Below, piece after piece: positions 9,844-18,335 of a stretch of 64,000 bases of DNA. Under the pieces are notes generated by a model. The model was given only the letters and a program-made list of their open reading frames with translations. It did no database searches and had not been told where the DNA came from. Numbering within the stretch: position 1 is the first letter of the stretch; each line of letters starts with the position of its first letter. Origin of the DNA: an uncultured Flavobacteriaceae bacterium (GTDB taxonomy: Bacteria; Bacteroidota; Bacteroidia; Flavobacteriales; Flavobacteriaceae); NCBI GenBank assembly GCA_947488345.1, contig CANKZQ010000001.1, positions 1,129,501 through 1,193,500 on the forward strand. Direction: 5' to 3'. Made by a program: the position numbers and the translations under genes.

Positions 9844-9890
9844 GTAGCGTTATGTTTTTTACCCTTTCCCTTTTTTTAACATAACGCTGC
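9844..9890. terminator. Long inverted repeat between convergent genes
   Basis: Arms of 13 bp at 9844-9856 and 9878-9890 (core AGCGTTATGTT / AACATAACGCT, with one G.T pair near the outer end) enclose a pyrimidine-rich 21-nt loop. It sits between the plus-strand barrel gene ending 9747 and the minus-strand rfbB ending 9900. Best read as a bidirectional transcription terminator, although there is no classic U-tract after either arm; T-rich loop sequence may contribute. Confidence 0.55.
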
Positions 9891-9899
9891 TTGATTTGA

Positions 9900-10949
9900 T
9901 CAATTGTACATTTTCTCGTAATACTCTTTATAGGCACCAGAAGTTACATTTTGAAGCCACTCTTGGTTTGCTAAGTACCAATCAATTGTTTTTGCCAAAC
10001 CCTCTTCGAAAGTTACTGATGGTTTCCAACCCAATTCTTTATTTAGTTTAGACGCATCAATAGCATAACGTCTATCATGGCCTGCTCTATCTTTTACATA
10101 GGTAATCAATTCGGCCGAAGTTCCTTTAGATCTTCCTAATTTCTCATCCATTTGCGCACATAGCAAGTGTATCAAATCTAAATTCGTCCATTCATTAAAA
10201 CCTCCGATATTATAAGTATCTCCTTTTTTTCCTTCATGGAAAATCAAATCAATCGCCTGCGCATGATCTTCTACAAATAACCAGTCGCGCGTATATTGAC
10301 CATCACCATAAACAGGCAAGGATTTATTGTTTTTGATATTATTAATGAATAGCGGAATTAATTTTTCAGGAAAGTGATTCGCTCCATAATTGTTCGAGCA
10401 ATTGCTAATAACAAAGGGCATATCATAGGTGTTTCCAAAAGCCCTTACCATATGATCTGAAGCCGCCTTAGACGCGGCATAAGGAGATTGTGGATCGTAT
10501 GCCGTAGTTTCGGTAAATAGTCCTGTCTTACCTAAAGAACCATATACCTCATCCGTTGAAACATGATAAAACAATTTATTTTCGAAGTTACCATTACAGG
10601 TATCCCGAAAAGCATTTAATAAATTTGAAGTGCCAATCACATTGGTTTCGATGAAAGCATTCGGATCTTTAATAGATCGATCTACATGACTTTCGGCGGC
10701 TAAGTGAATGACGCCATCGAATTGATGTTCCTGAAATAAGGCATTCAGAAAGTTTATATCTTTAATGTTTCCTTTTACAAAAGTATAGTTAGGTGCATCA
10801 GCAATATCTTTAATATTTTCTAAATTTCCTGCGTAAGTGAGCGCATCCAAATTAAAAATACGATACGTTGGATACTTCTTTACAAAAAGCCTTACTACAT
10901 GCGAACCAATAAAGCCCGCTCCTCCTGTTATTAAAACCTTCTTTGACAT
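9900..10949 (-). CDS. rfbB: dTDP-glucose 4,6-dehydratase
   Basis: 349-residue extended short-chain dehydrogenase. The Rossmann motif GGAGFIGSHVV lies at residues 8-18, the catalytic triad region shows HVSTDEVYG (Thr-Asp-Glu) and YAASKAASDH (YxxxK), and HLAAESHVDRSI is diagnostic for RfbB/RmlB. It converts dTDP-glucose to dTDP-4-keto-6-deoxyglucose, the branch point to dTDP-rhamnose and other deoxysugars for surface polysaccharide. The other rml genes are not in the window; here it stands alone between the barrel gene and the TonB receptor. A TAAATTTG -7 box at 10973-10980 gives it a likely own promoter. Confidence 0.96.
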   Translation of the reverse strand: MSKKVLITGGAGFIGSHVVRLFVKKYPTYRIFNLDALTYAGNLENIKDIADAPNYTFVKGNIKDINFLNALFQEHQFDGVIHLAAESHVDRSIKDPNAFIETNVIGTSNLLNAFRDTCNGNFENKLFYHVSTDEVYGSLGKTGLFTETTAYDPQSPYAASKAASDHMVRAFGNTYDMPFVISNCSNNYGANHFPEKLIPLFINNIKNNKSLPVYGDGQYTRDWLFVEDHAQAIDLIFHEGKKGDTYNIGGFNEWTNLDLIHLLCAQMDEKLGRSKGTSAELITYVKDRAGHDRRYAIDASKLNKELGWKPSVTFEEGLAKTIDWYLANQEWLQNVTSGAYKEYYEKMYN

Positions 10950-10972
10950 GTGAACAATTTTTTAGTGATTGA

Positions 10973-10980
10973 CAAATTTA
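10973..10980 (-). promoter_or_regulatory. Candidate -7 promoter box for rfbB
   Basis: TAAATTTG on the minus strand, 24 nt upstream of the rfbB ATG. Matches TAnnTTTG; -33 element not evident. Confidence 0.45.
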
Positions 10981-11025
10981 GAGAAATTTAGATGCAATCT
11001 CACGCGATATAAAAAAAAGCTTTCA

Positions 11026-11053
11026 TAAAAATGCCGATGTTTTCACATCGGCA
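11026..11053 (-). terminator. Rho-independent terminator after thiamine-type TonB receptor
   Basis: Perfect 8-bp stem TGCCGATG / CATCGGCA with a 6-nt loop, followed on the minus strand by a short U-run and a further T-rich stretch. It lies just past the receptor stop at 11060. Confidence 0.8.
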
Positions 11054-11059
11054 CCTTAT

Positions 11060-13192
11060 TTAAAACTTGAACGTCGCTCCGAGCAAAAAGTTTATGGTTG
11101 CCTGAGGATAAAAACCAGAGAAATTTCCTGTTCTTATACCCGTTGGACTGGTAGCATCATCAAAATCAAACGAACCAAAATATCCATTTGAAACATATTC
11201 TTTATCAAAAATGTTATTTACCAAGGCAGTCAAAACAATTGATTTAAAAATTTTGGTGGGTTTTAATTCATAAATAATGTTGATATCATTTACAAAGTAG
11301 CTTTCTAACTTAGAGCTTTCGGCGTCAATATTGCCCATATACTGCTCGCCCACATATTTTGATAATAAACTGAATTGTAAATTTTTACTTGGCTGAAATG
11401 TAAAAGCGTTTCCTGCAATAATACTCGGCGAAAATGAAATATTCGTATTACCAATATTTTGCAATTCCCCATCTAACAATGTGATAAAATCTTGATTCTT
11501 ATTATCACTGAAGGCAATATTTGGTTGGATGGAGAATTTTTTTGACAATCTAATTGCGGCATCGATTTCCAATCCTAACCGATAGCTCTTATCACTATTT
11601 GCTCTCACTCTCGCTCCAACATCATCAATAGCTCCCGTTAATACCAACTGATCTTTATAAGCCATATAATACAAATTGGTGTTTAACTGAATTTTTTCAT
11701 TTTTGAAACGCCAACCTAATTCGAAATCGTTTAGTTTTTCTGCCTCAACACCTGTATTATCTTCAAAGTCATCTCTATTTGGTTCACGATTGGCTCGTGC
11801 ATATGAGGCGTACAAATTACTTTTCGAATTCAATGCATATGTAAATCCTAATTTCGGATTAAAAAACCCAAAATTTTTATCGACATTGATTACTGCTCTA
11901 TCAGAAGTCAAGCCCTCAGTTTCATAATTCACGAAACGTCCTTGTAAATCAATATATGCACTTAATTTAGGATTCAAATTAAAGGTGGCTTTCGAAAAGA
12001 CACTGAAATCTGTTTTCTTGGCATCGCTAAAATAATAACGGTCTCTTATGTTGGTGCCCGGACTCAAATCACTACCCCAAATCACTTCTCCAAAATGATC
12101 ACCGGTATAGTTACTATAAGAAATTCCTGTAATAATGTCAAGATCATCTTTTCTATAATTCACATTAAAATTAGCAACATAAAAATCATTGTCTAGCCAT
12201 CTACGAACTATAACATCACTATCGTCTTCAATCAAATTATTGAAATCAGCTGCCGTTTCTCCTTCTTTGAATTGCTCAAAGAAACCTTCACCTTTTGTAA
12301 AGTTTAATCCCAAATTGGTAGACCAAAAATCACCGAAACGTTGGTTCCAATGTAGTTGGTAGTGATTCTGTTCGTAATTATCAGTTTCATTTTCGTATGT
12401 ATACGGATTCTGACGGCGATTCTCAACTAATTGTTCGGCTGTTAATCCGAACCACGATTGATAGGTCTGCTCTGTACCGCCAAAGGTCAAGGCTTTTATC
12501 AAGGTGTTATCATCAATGTAGGAAGCCTGCAAAAAGTATGATTTCAAATCAGTAAACGCCCGATCTACATAGCCATCAGAATAGATGTTTGAAAAACGTC
12601 CGACAACTTCAATATGATCATTAATCAATCCTGTACTTAACTTCACCGTATGCTTTCTTGTTCCGAAAGACCCAAAAGAATTGGAAACTTCCGCGAAAGC
12701 TTTATCAGAAATAGCATCGGTTAATAGATTTAAGCTTGCTCCAAAAGCCCCAGAACCGTTGGTAGATGTACCAACACCACGCTGTAATTGTAAGCTTTGT
12801 GTCGATGAAGCAAAATCTCCTAAATTCACCCAAAACGTGCCCTGACTTTCGGCATCATTATAAGGTATTCCGTTTACAGTAACATTGATACGCGTAGCAT
12901 CAGAGCCACGAACCCGCAAATACGTATAACCAACCCCTGCACCGGCGTCAGAAGTACTTACCACTGAAGGTAAAAAATTGAGTAGCATAGGGATGTCTTG
13001 CCCTAAATTACGCTTGGCTAGTTGTTTTTTTGTAAGATTAGAATGTGTTACCGGAGCATTGGCCTTTACTCTTACAGCCTTTACAACAGCTTCTTCTAGC
13101 CGTTCAACTTTTGTGGTGTCTTGTTTTTTTTCTTGACCATGTACACAGACCGACAGTACAAACAATGTCAAGAATAGAAATAAATTTTTCAT
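11060..13192 (-). CDS. TonB-dependent receptor, likely thiamine importer
   Basis: 710-residue TonB-dependent outer membrane receptor with signal peptide (ends CVHGQEKK). The plug is visible from about residue 30: VTHSNLTKKQLAKRNLGQDI (TonB box region and start of plug), the YLRVRGSDATRINVTVNGIPYND stretch and LQRGVGTSTNGSGAFGASLNL are conserved plug motifs. The 22-strand barrel follows and ends FLLGATFKF. The substrate is inferred from a TPP riboswitch in the leader (13311-13392) and from neighbouring PnuC/thiamine-binding genes: thiamine or a phosphorylated derivative. No carboxypeptidase-like N-terminal domain. The receptor class is certain; the substrate is a well-supported inference. Confidence 0.92.
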   Translation of the reverse strand: MKNLFLFLTLFVLSVCVHGQEKKQDTTKVERLEEAVVKAVRVKANAPVTHSNLTKKQLAKRNLGQDIPMLLNFLPSVVSTSDAGAGVGYTYLRVRGSDATRINVTVNGIPYNDAESQGTFWVNLGDFASSTQSLQLQRGVGTSTNGSGAFGASLNLLTDAISDKAFAEVSNSFGSFGTRKHTVKLSTGLINDHIEVVGRFSNIYSDGYVDRAFTDLKSYFLQASYIDDNTLIKALTFGGTEQTYQSWFGLTAEQLVENRRQNPYTYENETDNYEQNHYQLHWNQRFGDFWSTNLGLNFTKGEGFFEQFKEGETAADFNNLIEDDSDVIVRRWLDNDFYVANFNVNYRKDDLDIITGISYSNYTGDHFGEVIWGSDLSPGTNIRDRYYFSDAKKTDFSVFSKATFNLNPKLSAYIDLQGRFVNYETEGLTSDRAVINVDKNFGFFNPKLGFTYALNSKSNLYASYARANREPNRDDFEDNTGVEAEKLNDFELGWRFKNEKIQLNTNLYYMAYKDQLVLTGAIDDVGARVRANSDKSYRLGLEIDAAIRLSKKFSIQPNIAFSDNKNQDFITLLDGELQNIGNTNISFSPSIIAGNAFTFQPSKNLQFSLLSKYVGEQYMGNIDAESSKLESYFVNDINIIYELKPTKIFKSIVLTALVNNIFDKEYVSNGYFGSFDFDDATSPTGIRTGNFSGFYPQATINFLLGATFKF

Positions 13193-13310
13193 TACGATTA
13201 AAATTTTAATCGAATAAAAAGAGGTTATTATTCTTTATTAATATTGATTTTTAATGAAACATAGTTTCATTTATTGCACTCGCTAAAAAGGTCTACTCGC
13301 CCTTTTTTAC

Positions 13311-13392
13311 GCTCGCTTCCTTGGCAGCATTATCCGCCCAGGTTCAATGGGTATGATCTCAGCCGATATTTGGCACCCCTTTTTGAGAACGC
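13311..13392 (-). promoter_or_regulatory. TPP riboswitch (THI element)
   Basis: Read on the minus strand, this leader contains the conserved TPP aptamer cores in the right order: GGGGTGCC, then GGCTGAGA, then ATACCC...TTGAACCTG, then CGGATAATGCTGCCAAGGAAGCG. Flanking GCGTTCTC and GGAAGCG can form the closing P1 helix with a bulge. The aptamer ends about 118 nt before the ATG of the TonB-dependent receptor, so TPP should repress receptor synthesis. The expression platform (13193-13310) shows no strong terminator hairpin that I can identify, so translational control is possible. This accounts for most of the gap between the receptor and the S9 peptidase gene. Confidence 0.93.
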
Positions 13393-13494
13393 TGCAAAAA
13401 TAAATGCATTTTTCTAATTTAAAAAGATAAAACGTCTTTAAATTTAAAAGACCGACTAATTAGTACGAACATCTATGCCTATTTCAACAACTGT

Positions 13495-16293
13495 CTACTC
13501 TTTCTTATTGTCTATAAGCTCATAACCTTGATGTATTCCTTTCTCTATAGCTGGAACTCCACGTTCCATCCACTTTGGCTTTAGGTCTCCTTTTAAATAA
13601 TAATCAAAGAATTGTGCCATTCTTATGTTAAAATCTTTTCTGTTTTGAAGTTTTAGAGGCCAGTGTGGCTCTCCATTATAATTCAAAAACCATGACGGTT
13701 TTCCTAGTCGTCTCAGGCTCACAAAAAATTCAATGCCTTGATACCATGGAACATGACCATCGGCATCGTTGTGCATGATTAACAAAGGTGTATGTATTTT
13801 ATCAATATTAAATATTGGAGAGTTCTCAATATAACGCGCTGGATACTCCCAAGGAGTACCTCCAATTCTACTTTGTGTATGCTCATATTGAAACTGACGA
13901 CTTAAACCTGTCCACCAACGAATACCTCCATAGGCACTGATCATATTTGGGACCGGAGCTCCCGATTCAGCAGCTTTAAAAATATTTGTTTTCGTTACCA
14001 GATATGCGATCTGATATCCTCCCCAACTGTGTCCTTGAACACCAATATTTTCTTTGTCAACAAAGCCTTTTTCTATTAAAGATGTTACGCCCGGAATGAC
14101 ACAATTGTAAGCGCTTTCTCCAGGATAACCAATGCGGTAATGAACATCAGGGTTAAAAATAAGATAGCCTCGACTCGCATAAAAACTATAATTAATGGTT
14201 GACCTTCCCGGCGAAGGCACCCAATGCCGATTCAAGCGATTCGAGCTTTTTTCATAAAAGTTAACAATCATAGGATATTTCTTATTCGGATCAAAATTTT
14301 CGGGCTTAACCAGCATACCCGTGAGCTCTTTTCCATCTAAAGATGTCCAGTTTATTAGTTCAATAGAACCCCAATTATACTCTTTCTGTTGAGGATTTGC
14401 ATCGCTAATAACTGTCTGGGTTTTGAATGTCACATCAGAAAAACGAATATTTGGAAACTCTTGAAACGACTGTCTGCTAAAAATCACCTTATCACTTTGC
14501 TGCGCCATTATAGGAGTTGAATAGCTATAAGGTCCGTTTAACAACTGTGTCCCTTTTTTATTCTTTCTACTATACTGAAAGTACCCTGCATTTTTATTGG
14601 CCTCATTAAAAGTAGTAAGGAGCCATTTTTTCTTCGGATTTAGTGCTCGTTCTTCATTATCTAGCTGCACATATCGATACACTGTTTTATGTTCTCTTCC
14701 TTGTGTTAGTTTTATACCAGCTCCTGTTTCAGGATTGAATTGCCATATATCATAGCGATCATATAATAGAATGGATTCATCTTTTTCGGTCCAACCGGCA
14801 GAACCATAAGAATTTGGATGTCGTGGGGAATCGTTTAATTCATTGTAAAAGCGCTTTCCTTTAGTTAAGGCTTTATATTTATTCGTGACAACGTTGTGGG
14901 CAAACCATGTACTATCGACAGGATTATAACCGTAAACATATTTTCCTTTTGGACTTAAACGTACGAATCCTGGAACCTTCGTTAAGATGGTATTGCTTTC
15001 TCCTGTATGTACGTCGACAATAGCGAAATTTTGGGCACGCATTCCCGTCCATTGACTTTCCAGTTGATGTGGGCGAGAGGCACTTACTAATGCATAATTC
15101 GCATTTCCCTCATCTCCAAGAATGGCATTTGGAAAGTCTTTAGTTGCTATTTGAACCAGTTTATCATTCTTGAAGTGAATTACTGTTTGATATGATTTCT
15201 TTTTATCATTTTCTAATTGTAATTCTTGCACTGTATATAATCTAGGCTCATCATATGTCCAAACTTCTACATTAACAATTTCATCATCAATAAGCGTTGT
15301 GTCTTTTACAATTGGCGGCTCAGCTAAACCAAAGAATAATTTTGATTCATCTTTAGAAAAATGAATTATTCCATCAGATGACACTCTATATCCCTCGGGA
15401 GAAGAACTTGCATCCAATACCTTTTTCGCTTGAGATGCTCCTTCGGCCCATCGATACAATTCATTGGGTCTAACTTGAACTTTCGTTGTATCGGTATCAA
15501 CTATAAAAGCGAGGTTTTTACCCGTTTCACTTAAGCTAAGTTGATAATAAGATGCCTTTTTGGTTTTATAAACTTCGGTTAGCTTATTGTTATCTAAATT
15601 TAAAACGTAAACGCCAGAACTATTTTTTTTATCTTCATCTCCCGTGGTGGTAAAAGCAAAACGTTTCCCTTTTTCGGCAAACGAAAAATTAGTAACATAT
15701 TTAAACGTGTCTTGCTTTTTAGTCACTAAATTTCTCAATACCACATGATATCCATTCTTTTTACTTACTTTTTTAATCTTCTTTTTCTTTTCTTTTGTTT
15801 CTAAAGAATCTTTCTTTTCTTTCTTTTTAGGTTTAATTTCCTCTAATTCATAGGCTATATATCCTGACCATTTCTCTGGAATTTTATATGATTTTACATG
15901 CGCTATTTTTGTAAGAGATTTTTCATTTACATTAAAAATTCCCAATGAGTCTTTCGGCATTTTATCCTTCTTCATCTTTCTTCGTTTCATAGCAGAGATA
16001 CTATCTTTAAAAGGCTTTATAGTGAACAAAGCAAACTTTGAATCATTCGTAAATTTTCCTTTTTGACCTCTAGGGTATTCAAAAAGAGTTACTGCTTTGG
16101 TGGTTTTAATCTTTAAAAAATGATCTTTTTCTCCCTTTTCCAAAGAATACATGATAAGATTTCCATTGGGCGAAATACTTCGATTTTTAATCGTTTTCCA
16201 TATTTCAAAATCGGAGTGGTCTAAAGTTTTCTTTTGCGCAAATGAAAAAGTCGTCAAAAGAATAACAAGGTAGAAAAGTGTAGGTTTCATCAT
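13495..16293 (-). CDS. Secreted S9 family (prolyl oligopeptidase-like) peptidase
   Basis: 932-residue exported serine peptidase; signal peptide ends FSFAQKK. Residues about 30-650 form a beta-propeller-like region; the C-terminal alpha/beta-hydrolase carries the nucleophile in GVQGHSWGGYQIAYL, the Asp in HNDADGHVPW and the His in NGEPHWPL, giving a complete catalytic triad. Such enzymes act on short peptides in the periplasm. An unusual Lys/Glu-rich block (about residues 153-180) interrupts the propeller. No type IX secretion tail is seen. It sits between arfB and the riboswitch-controlled receptor, both on the same strand, but its 141-nt and 302-nt flanks suggest independent transcription. 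Confidence 0.92.
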   Translation of the reverse strand: MMKPTLFYLVILLTTFSFAQKKTLDHSDFEIWKTIKNRSISPNGNLIMYSLEKGEKDHFLKIKTTKAVTLFEYPRGQKGKFTNDSKFALFTIKPFKDSISAMKRRKMKKDKMPKDSLGIFNVNEKSLTKIAHVKSYKIPEKWSGYIAYELEEIKPKKKEKKDSLETKEKKKKIKKVSKKNGYHVVLRNLVTKKQDTFKYVTNFSFAEKGKRFAFTTTGDEDKKNSSGVYVLNLDNNKLTEVYKTKKASYYQLSLSETGKNLAFIVDTDTTKVQVRPNELYRWAEGASQAKKVLDASSSPEGYRVSSDGIIHFSKDESKLFFGLAEPPIVKDTTLIDDEIVNVEVWTYDEPRLYTVQELQLENDKKKSYQTVIHFKNDKLVQIATKDFPNAILGDEGNANYALVSASRPHQLESQWTGMRAQNFAIVDVHTGESNTILTKVPGFVRLSPKGKYVYGYNPVDSTWFAHNVVTNKYKALTKGKRFYNELNDSPRHPNSYGSAGWTEKDESILLYDRYDIWQFNPETGAGIKLTQGREHKTVYRYVQLDNEERALNPKKKWLLTTFNEANKNAGYFQYSRKNKKGTQLLNGPYSYSTPIMAQQSDKVIFSRQSFQEFPNIRFSDVTFKTQTVISDANPQQKEYNWGSIELINWTSLDGKELTGMLVKPENFDPNKKYPMIVNFYEKSSNRLNRHWVPSPGRSTINYSFYASRGYLIFNPDVHYRIGYPGESAYNCVIPGVTSLIEKGFVDKENIGVQGHSWGGYQIAYLVTKTNIFKAAESGAPVPNMISAYGGIRWWTGLSRQFQYEHTQSRIGGTPWEYPARYIENSPIFNIDKIHTPLLIMHNDADGHVPWYQGIEFFVSLRRLGKPSWFLNYNGEPHWPLKLQNRKDFNIRMAQFFDYYLKGDLKPKWMERGVPAIEKGIHQGYELIDNKKE

Positions 16294-16434
16294 AACGTGT
16301 TTAACTTAACGACATAAATATACTATAAATCAATAGTATCTTACTCGCTAAGTGTAAGTTTCAAAATCCTTCAATATATATGAATAGTTAAAAAACATGA
16401 CGACCTAGATATCAGGAAAAAGAATTCACTCGTT

Positions 16435-16839
16435 TTAATCCAAATTTGGCTTCTTCCTTGAATCTTTCTTTTCTGAATGCTTTTTTTTAGACGTTAATCT
16501 TTTTTGAATCGCACCTTTAGATGGTTTTGTTTTTTTTCTTCTCTTAGGAACTATTAAGGCTTTCGTAATTATGTCTAGGAATCTGTCAATTACAATTTCT
16601 TTATTGCGATGCTGACTTCTGCTTTCGTCACATTGTAATACCAACACATGAATTTTTGTTAGTTTGATAGCTAAATTTTTAAGTAATCGTTCTTTTTCTT
16701 CATCAGAAAATTCTTTTGAATTTTCTAAATCAAAGGTGAGTTCAATTTTTGACGACACTTTATTTACGTGTTGACCTCCAGCTCCTGAACTTCGAATGGC
16801 TTTAAATGACAGTTCTTTGATGAGACTTTCTTTGTTCAC
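16435..16839 (-). CDS. arfB: Alternative ribosome-rescue factor ArfB (YaeJ-like)
   Basis: 134-residue protein with the release-factor GGQ loop in RSSGAGGQHVNKVSSKIEL (about residues 16-35) and no codon-recognition domain, as in ArfB/ICT1. The C-terminal tail from about residue 98 is strongly basic (PKRRKKTKPSKG...KKKHSEKKDSRKK), matching the ArfB tail that enters the empty mRNA channel. It hydrolyses peptidyl-tRNA on stalled ribosomes. Its ATG overlaps the last base of the upstream kinase gene (shared position 16839), so it is the terminal gene of the pnuC operon. Confidence 0.93.
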   Translation of the reverse strand: MNKESLIKELSFKAIRSSGAGGQHVNKVSSKIELTFDLENSKEFSDEEKERLLKNLAIKLTKIHVLVLQCDESRSQHRNKEIVIDRFLDIITKALIVPKRRKKTKPSKGAIQKRLTSKKKHSEKKDSRKKPNLD

Positions 16840-17495
16840 TAGAGATTATAATCGTTATTTGAATCGATGTTTTGATGTAAGAAATGCATATCAACATCGG
16901 TTAGTGTATCAGAAAAACTATCAAGATCTTTGCGCTCATCTAATAGTATATCTATGGCATCAGTTGCCTCTTTCAAGCGCCGTTGTTTGTCGCCTTTTAA
17001 CAACATATATGGGCGGTTGTACTTTTTTAAGGCATTTTCAAAAGCATTAAACATCTCTAAACGTTGCTCTGGTCTGTCACGCAAATCATCAGCCTCCCAT
17101 GGAGTATCTATATAGGTTAATAAATACAAATCATATTGATTTTCTAAAGCCGCCTTGTCTAAAAATGCATCCACATGACCTCCATAGTATTCTTCAGAAT
17201 ATACTTTAGTCTCAAGCAAATCGGTATCGCAAATCAGTAATTTATCGGCTTTCTTAGCCAATTTATTTTCCAGTTGCATTTGTCCGATGGCAATCGGAAT
17301 CAGATCAGAATTTTCACAAGTTTTACGTTCATTATTCCATTTATCCTGTAAATATTCTCGTGCATACTCTGGTGCCCAAACGGTATTATAATGACGTGCT
17401 AATTGATTAGAAAGTGTTGTTTTGCCTGTAGATTCAGGGCCAAACAATACTACCTTTATGATGTTTGCAGGGTCTTGTTTAAGCTTTTTTTCCAT
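16839..17495 (-). CDS. NadR-like kinase (nicotinamide riboside or thiamine kinase candidate)
   Basis: 218-residue P-loop kinase. Walker A is GPESTGKTTLS (about residues 19-29), followed by VWAPEYAREYL and LLICDTDLLETKVYSEEYYGG, the pattern of the NadR C-terminal ribosylnicotinamide kinase domain (compare WEYxREF and DTDFxTT). There is no adenylyltransferase or HTH domain. Such kinases usually phosphorylate nicotinamide riboside delivered by PnuC. Here, however, it follows a PnuC-family gene and a thiamine-binding protein, near a TPP-riboswitch receptor, so thiamine may be the substrate instead. Its start overlaps the end of the transporter gene by 40 nt, implying coupled translation. The C-terminal 25 residues are acidic and poorly conserved in appearance. 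Confidence 0.8.
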   Translation of the reverse strand: MEKKLKQDPANIIKVVLFGPESTGKTTLSNQLARHYNTVWAPEYAREYLQDKWNNERKTCENSDLIPIAIGQMQLENKLAKKADKLLICDTDLLETKVYSEEYYGGHVDAFLDKAALENQYDLYLLTYIDTPWEADDLRDRPEQRLEMFNAFENALKKYNRPYMLLKGDKQRRLKEATDAIDILLDERKDLDSFSDTLTDVDMHFLHQNIDSNNDYNL

Positions 17496-18088
17496 GCTAT
17501 ATATCCAAAAATTGCGATAAATGTAAATCCAAAATATTGAAAACTTGTAAAGGTAAAGCCTTTATAGAAATATAAAGGTACAGAAATGATATTTCCAATT
17601 ATCCAAAAAATCCAATTTTCTATCTTACGTTTAGCCATCAACCACATTCCTACAAAGAAAATAGCCGTAGTAACTGTATCTACATAAGCAACCCAGCTTG
17701 TCCATTTATCGAAATTTTTATACACTAGGTATACAAATACTAGGGTTGCTATAAAAATACCTATGCCTACTATTTGTTCTTTTCTGGTTGTTCTAGAAAT
17801 TGGGGTCACATGCGTTGCATCAACTTTGCGAGTCCATATATACCACCCATATACGCTCATAATAAAATAGTACGCATTAATCATCATATCGCCCAACAAC
17901 TCCCATTTTACCAACAAATAAACAAATATTGCCGTGCTAATCATTCCTGTAGGAAATACCCAAATTTTATTTTGTTTCGAAAACCACACAGATAGGAATC
18001 CAAAAATCACCGCAACTATTTCTAAACTGATATCTGCGGTTGAATACGTTTCATATTGACTGAAAAAAAATTCAAAAATCTGGTTCAT
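17456..18088 (-). CDS. PnuC/PnuT-family vitamin transporter
   Basis: Seven-helix inner-membrane carrier of the PnuC family (about 210 residues). Key signature YFIMSVYGWYIWTRK with the WYxW substrate-binding motif lies in the middle; hydrophobic helices include LEIVAVIFGFLSVWF, FPTGMISTAIFVYLLV and IVGIGIFIATLVFVYLV. I chose the ATG at 18088; a TTG at 18112 is possible. PnuC moves nicotinamide riboside, PnuT moves thiamine by facilitated diffusion trapped by a kinase. The preceding gene codes a thiamine-binding protein and overlaps this one by 17 nt, favouring thiamine. The downstream kinase would trap the substrate. Family certain, substrate not. Confidence 0.88.
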   Translation of the reverse strand: MNQIFEFFFSQYETYSTADISLEIVAVIFGFLSVWFSKQNKIWVFPTGMISTAIFVYLLVKWELLGDMMINAYYFIMSVYGWYIWTRKVDATHVTPISRTTRKEQIVGIGIFIATLVFVYLVYKNFDKWTSWVAYVDTVTTAIFFVGMWLMAKRKIENWIFWIIGNIISVPLYFYKGFTFTSFQYFGFTFIAIFGYIAWKKSLNKTLQTS

Positions 18089-18332
18089 AATCGCTTCTAT
18101 CTGTTTTAACAATTTTGAGTAGTATCAATCCGTTTTCAATCAAACTAAAGGCATCTTTTATTTCTGTCGTTAGCAGTTTCATCACCGTATCATAGTCTCC
18201 ATATACTTGAGTGCTTAATGGGTTTTCAAGAACGACCAATCCAGAGGCTCGTAATTGTTTTATAAAATGCATAATGGGCTCTTCAAACTCATTTTGAAGA
18301 GGTGTTAATGTTAATTCGACAGATATGTTCAT
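18072..18332 (-). CDS. YkoF/MTH1187-type thiamine-binding protein
   Basis: 86-residue protein matching the small thiamine-binding (DUF77) family: NISVELTLTPLQ...EPIMHFIKQLRASGL then LSTQVYGDYDTVMKLLTTEI, where the conserved STQV-G-Y/D motif forms the ligand pocket, and ILLKIVKTD at the end forms the last strand. Family members are ferredoxin-like dimers that bind thiamine or precursors. It precedes the PnuC-family transporter and overlaps it, so the protein likely buffers or hands over vitamin taken up by that carrier. Only 3 nt separate it from the pcrB stop. Residue identification was by eye; I consider the family assignment fairly good. Confidence 0.78.
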   Translation of the reverse strand: MNISVELTLTPLQNEFEEPIMHFIKQLRASGLVVLENPLSTQVYGDYDTVMKLLTTEIKDAFSLIENGLILLKIVKTDRSDYEPDF

Positions 18333-18335
18333 TGT

